From NCBI GenBank assembly GCA_019400425.1, contig JAFREE010000153.1:1-57560 (forward strand): a stretch of DNA of 57,560 bases. The letters are read 5' to 3'. The position numbers were made by a program, and so were the translations under genes. The notes below the pieces were generated by a model. That model was not told the DNA's origin, did not search any database, and worked only from the letters and a program-made list of their open reading frames with translations. Each line of letters starts with the position of its first letter. Position 1 is the stretch's first letter. Of this stretch, positions 57,484 through 57,560 are shown one piece after another. The DNA is from Hymenochaete sp. R1. Its lineage: Eukaryota > Basidiomycota > Agaricomycetes > Hymenochaetales > Hymenochaetaceae.

Positions 57484-57560
57484 AAAGCCACTCACCGTCG
57501 GAGGTGGTCCCGCCCACCCACCTCCCGTCGGCTCCATATTGGATGTCTTGCGCCGACTCC
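57484..57560 (-). repeat. Dispersed inverted repeat, arm 2 (runs off the window)
   Basis: On the minus strand this is the same ~77-bp unit as 31270-31346, with one difference (AAGAC instead of AAAAC). It reaches the final base, so the unit may extend further outside. Confidence 0.9.

Overview
The window reads as nuclear DNA of a filamentous basidiomycete, most likely an Agaricomycete. Most protein-coding genes contain several introns of about 50-70 bp with GT(A/G)NGT donors and AG acceptors. Several families typical of mushroom genomes are present: a Clr2-module family, a HNS/DYG kinase-like protein, GT90 xylosyltransferase-like proteins, F-box proteins, a seven-helix membrane protein and secreted PEBP proteins. 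Exon models below were built by hand from splice signals and reading-frame continuity. Every model called intact sums to a whole number of codons.

Layout. 0-5 kb: a short F-box fragment, then three head-to-tail minus-strand copies of a small protein carrying a module that resembles the N-terminal part of the silencing factor Clr2; the distal copy carries a 2-bp frameshift. 5-12 kb: an EBP/EXPERA sterol-isomerase-like gene, a secreted Kre9/KNH-like serine-rich protein, the mitoribosomal protein mS41 and a degenerate kinase-like gene. 12-24 kb: a large RRM+YTH RNA-binding protein, a small protein of unknown function divergent from a TMA23-like G-patch nucleolar protein, and a C2H2 zinc-finger factor. 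24-29 kb: a GT90 glycosyltransferase followed by a full-length F-box protein. 29-32 kb: gene-poor, with decayed fragments and one arm of a dispersed repeat. 32-40 kb: a polytopic membrane protein, mitoribosomal bL35m, and the E4 ubiquitin ligase UFD2 in 21 exons. 40-47 kb: three tandem secreted PEBP genes, a zinc alcohol dehydrogenase and a seven-helix membrane protein. 48-57.5 kb: a full-length ABCB multidrug transporter, a second GT90 gene in opposite orientation, and the second arm of the dispersed repeat at the window edge.

How the genes relate. There is no clear biosynthetic cluster. The conserved housekeeping genes (mS41, bL35m, UFD2, TMA23, YTH, ADH, ABCB) are interleaved with lineage-expanded families: Clr2-module x3, PEBP x3, GT90 x2, F-box x2 plus relics. 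The expanded families, the frameshifted copy and the dispersed repeat suggest a region undergoing local duplication and decay. The best candidates for undescribed biology are the Clr2-module triplet and the secreted PEBP triplet; their functions are inferred from family resemblance only.
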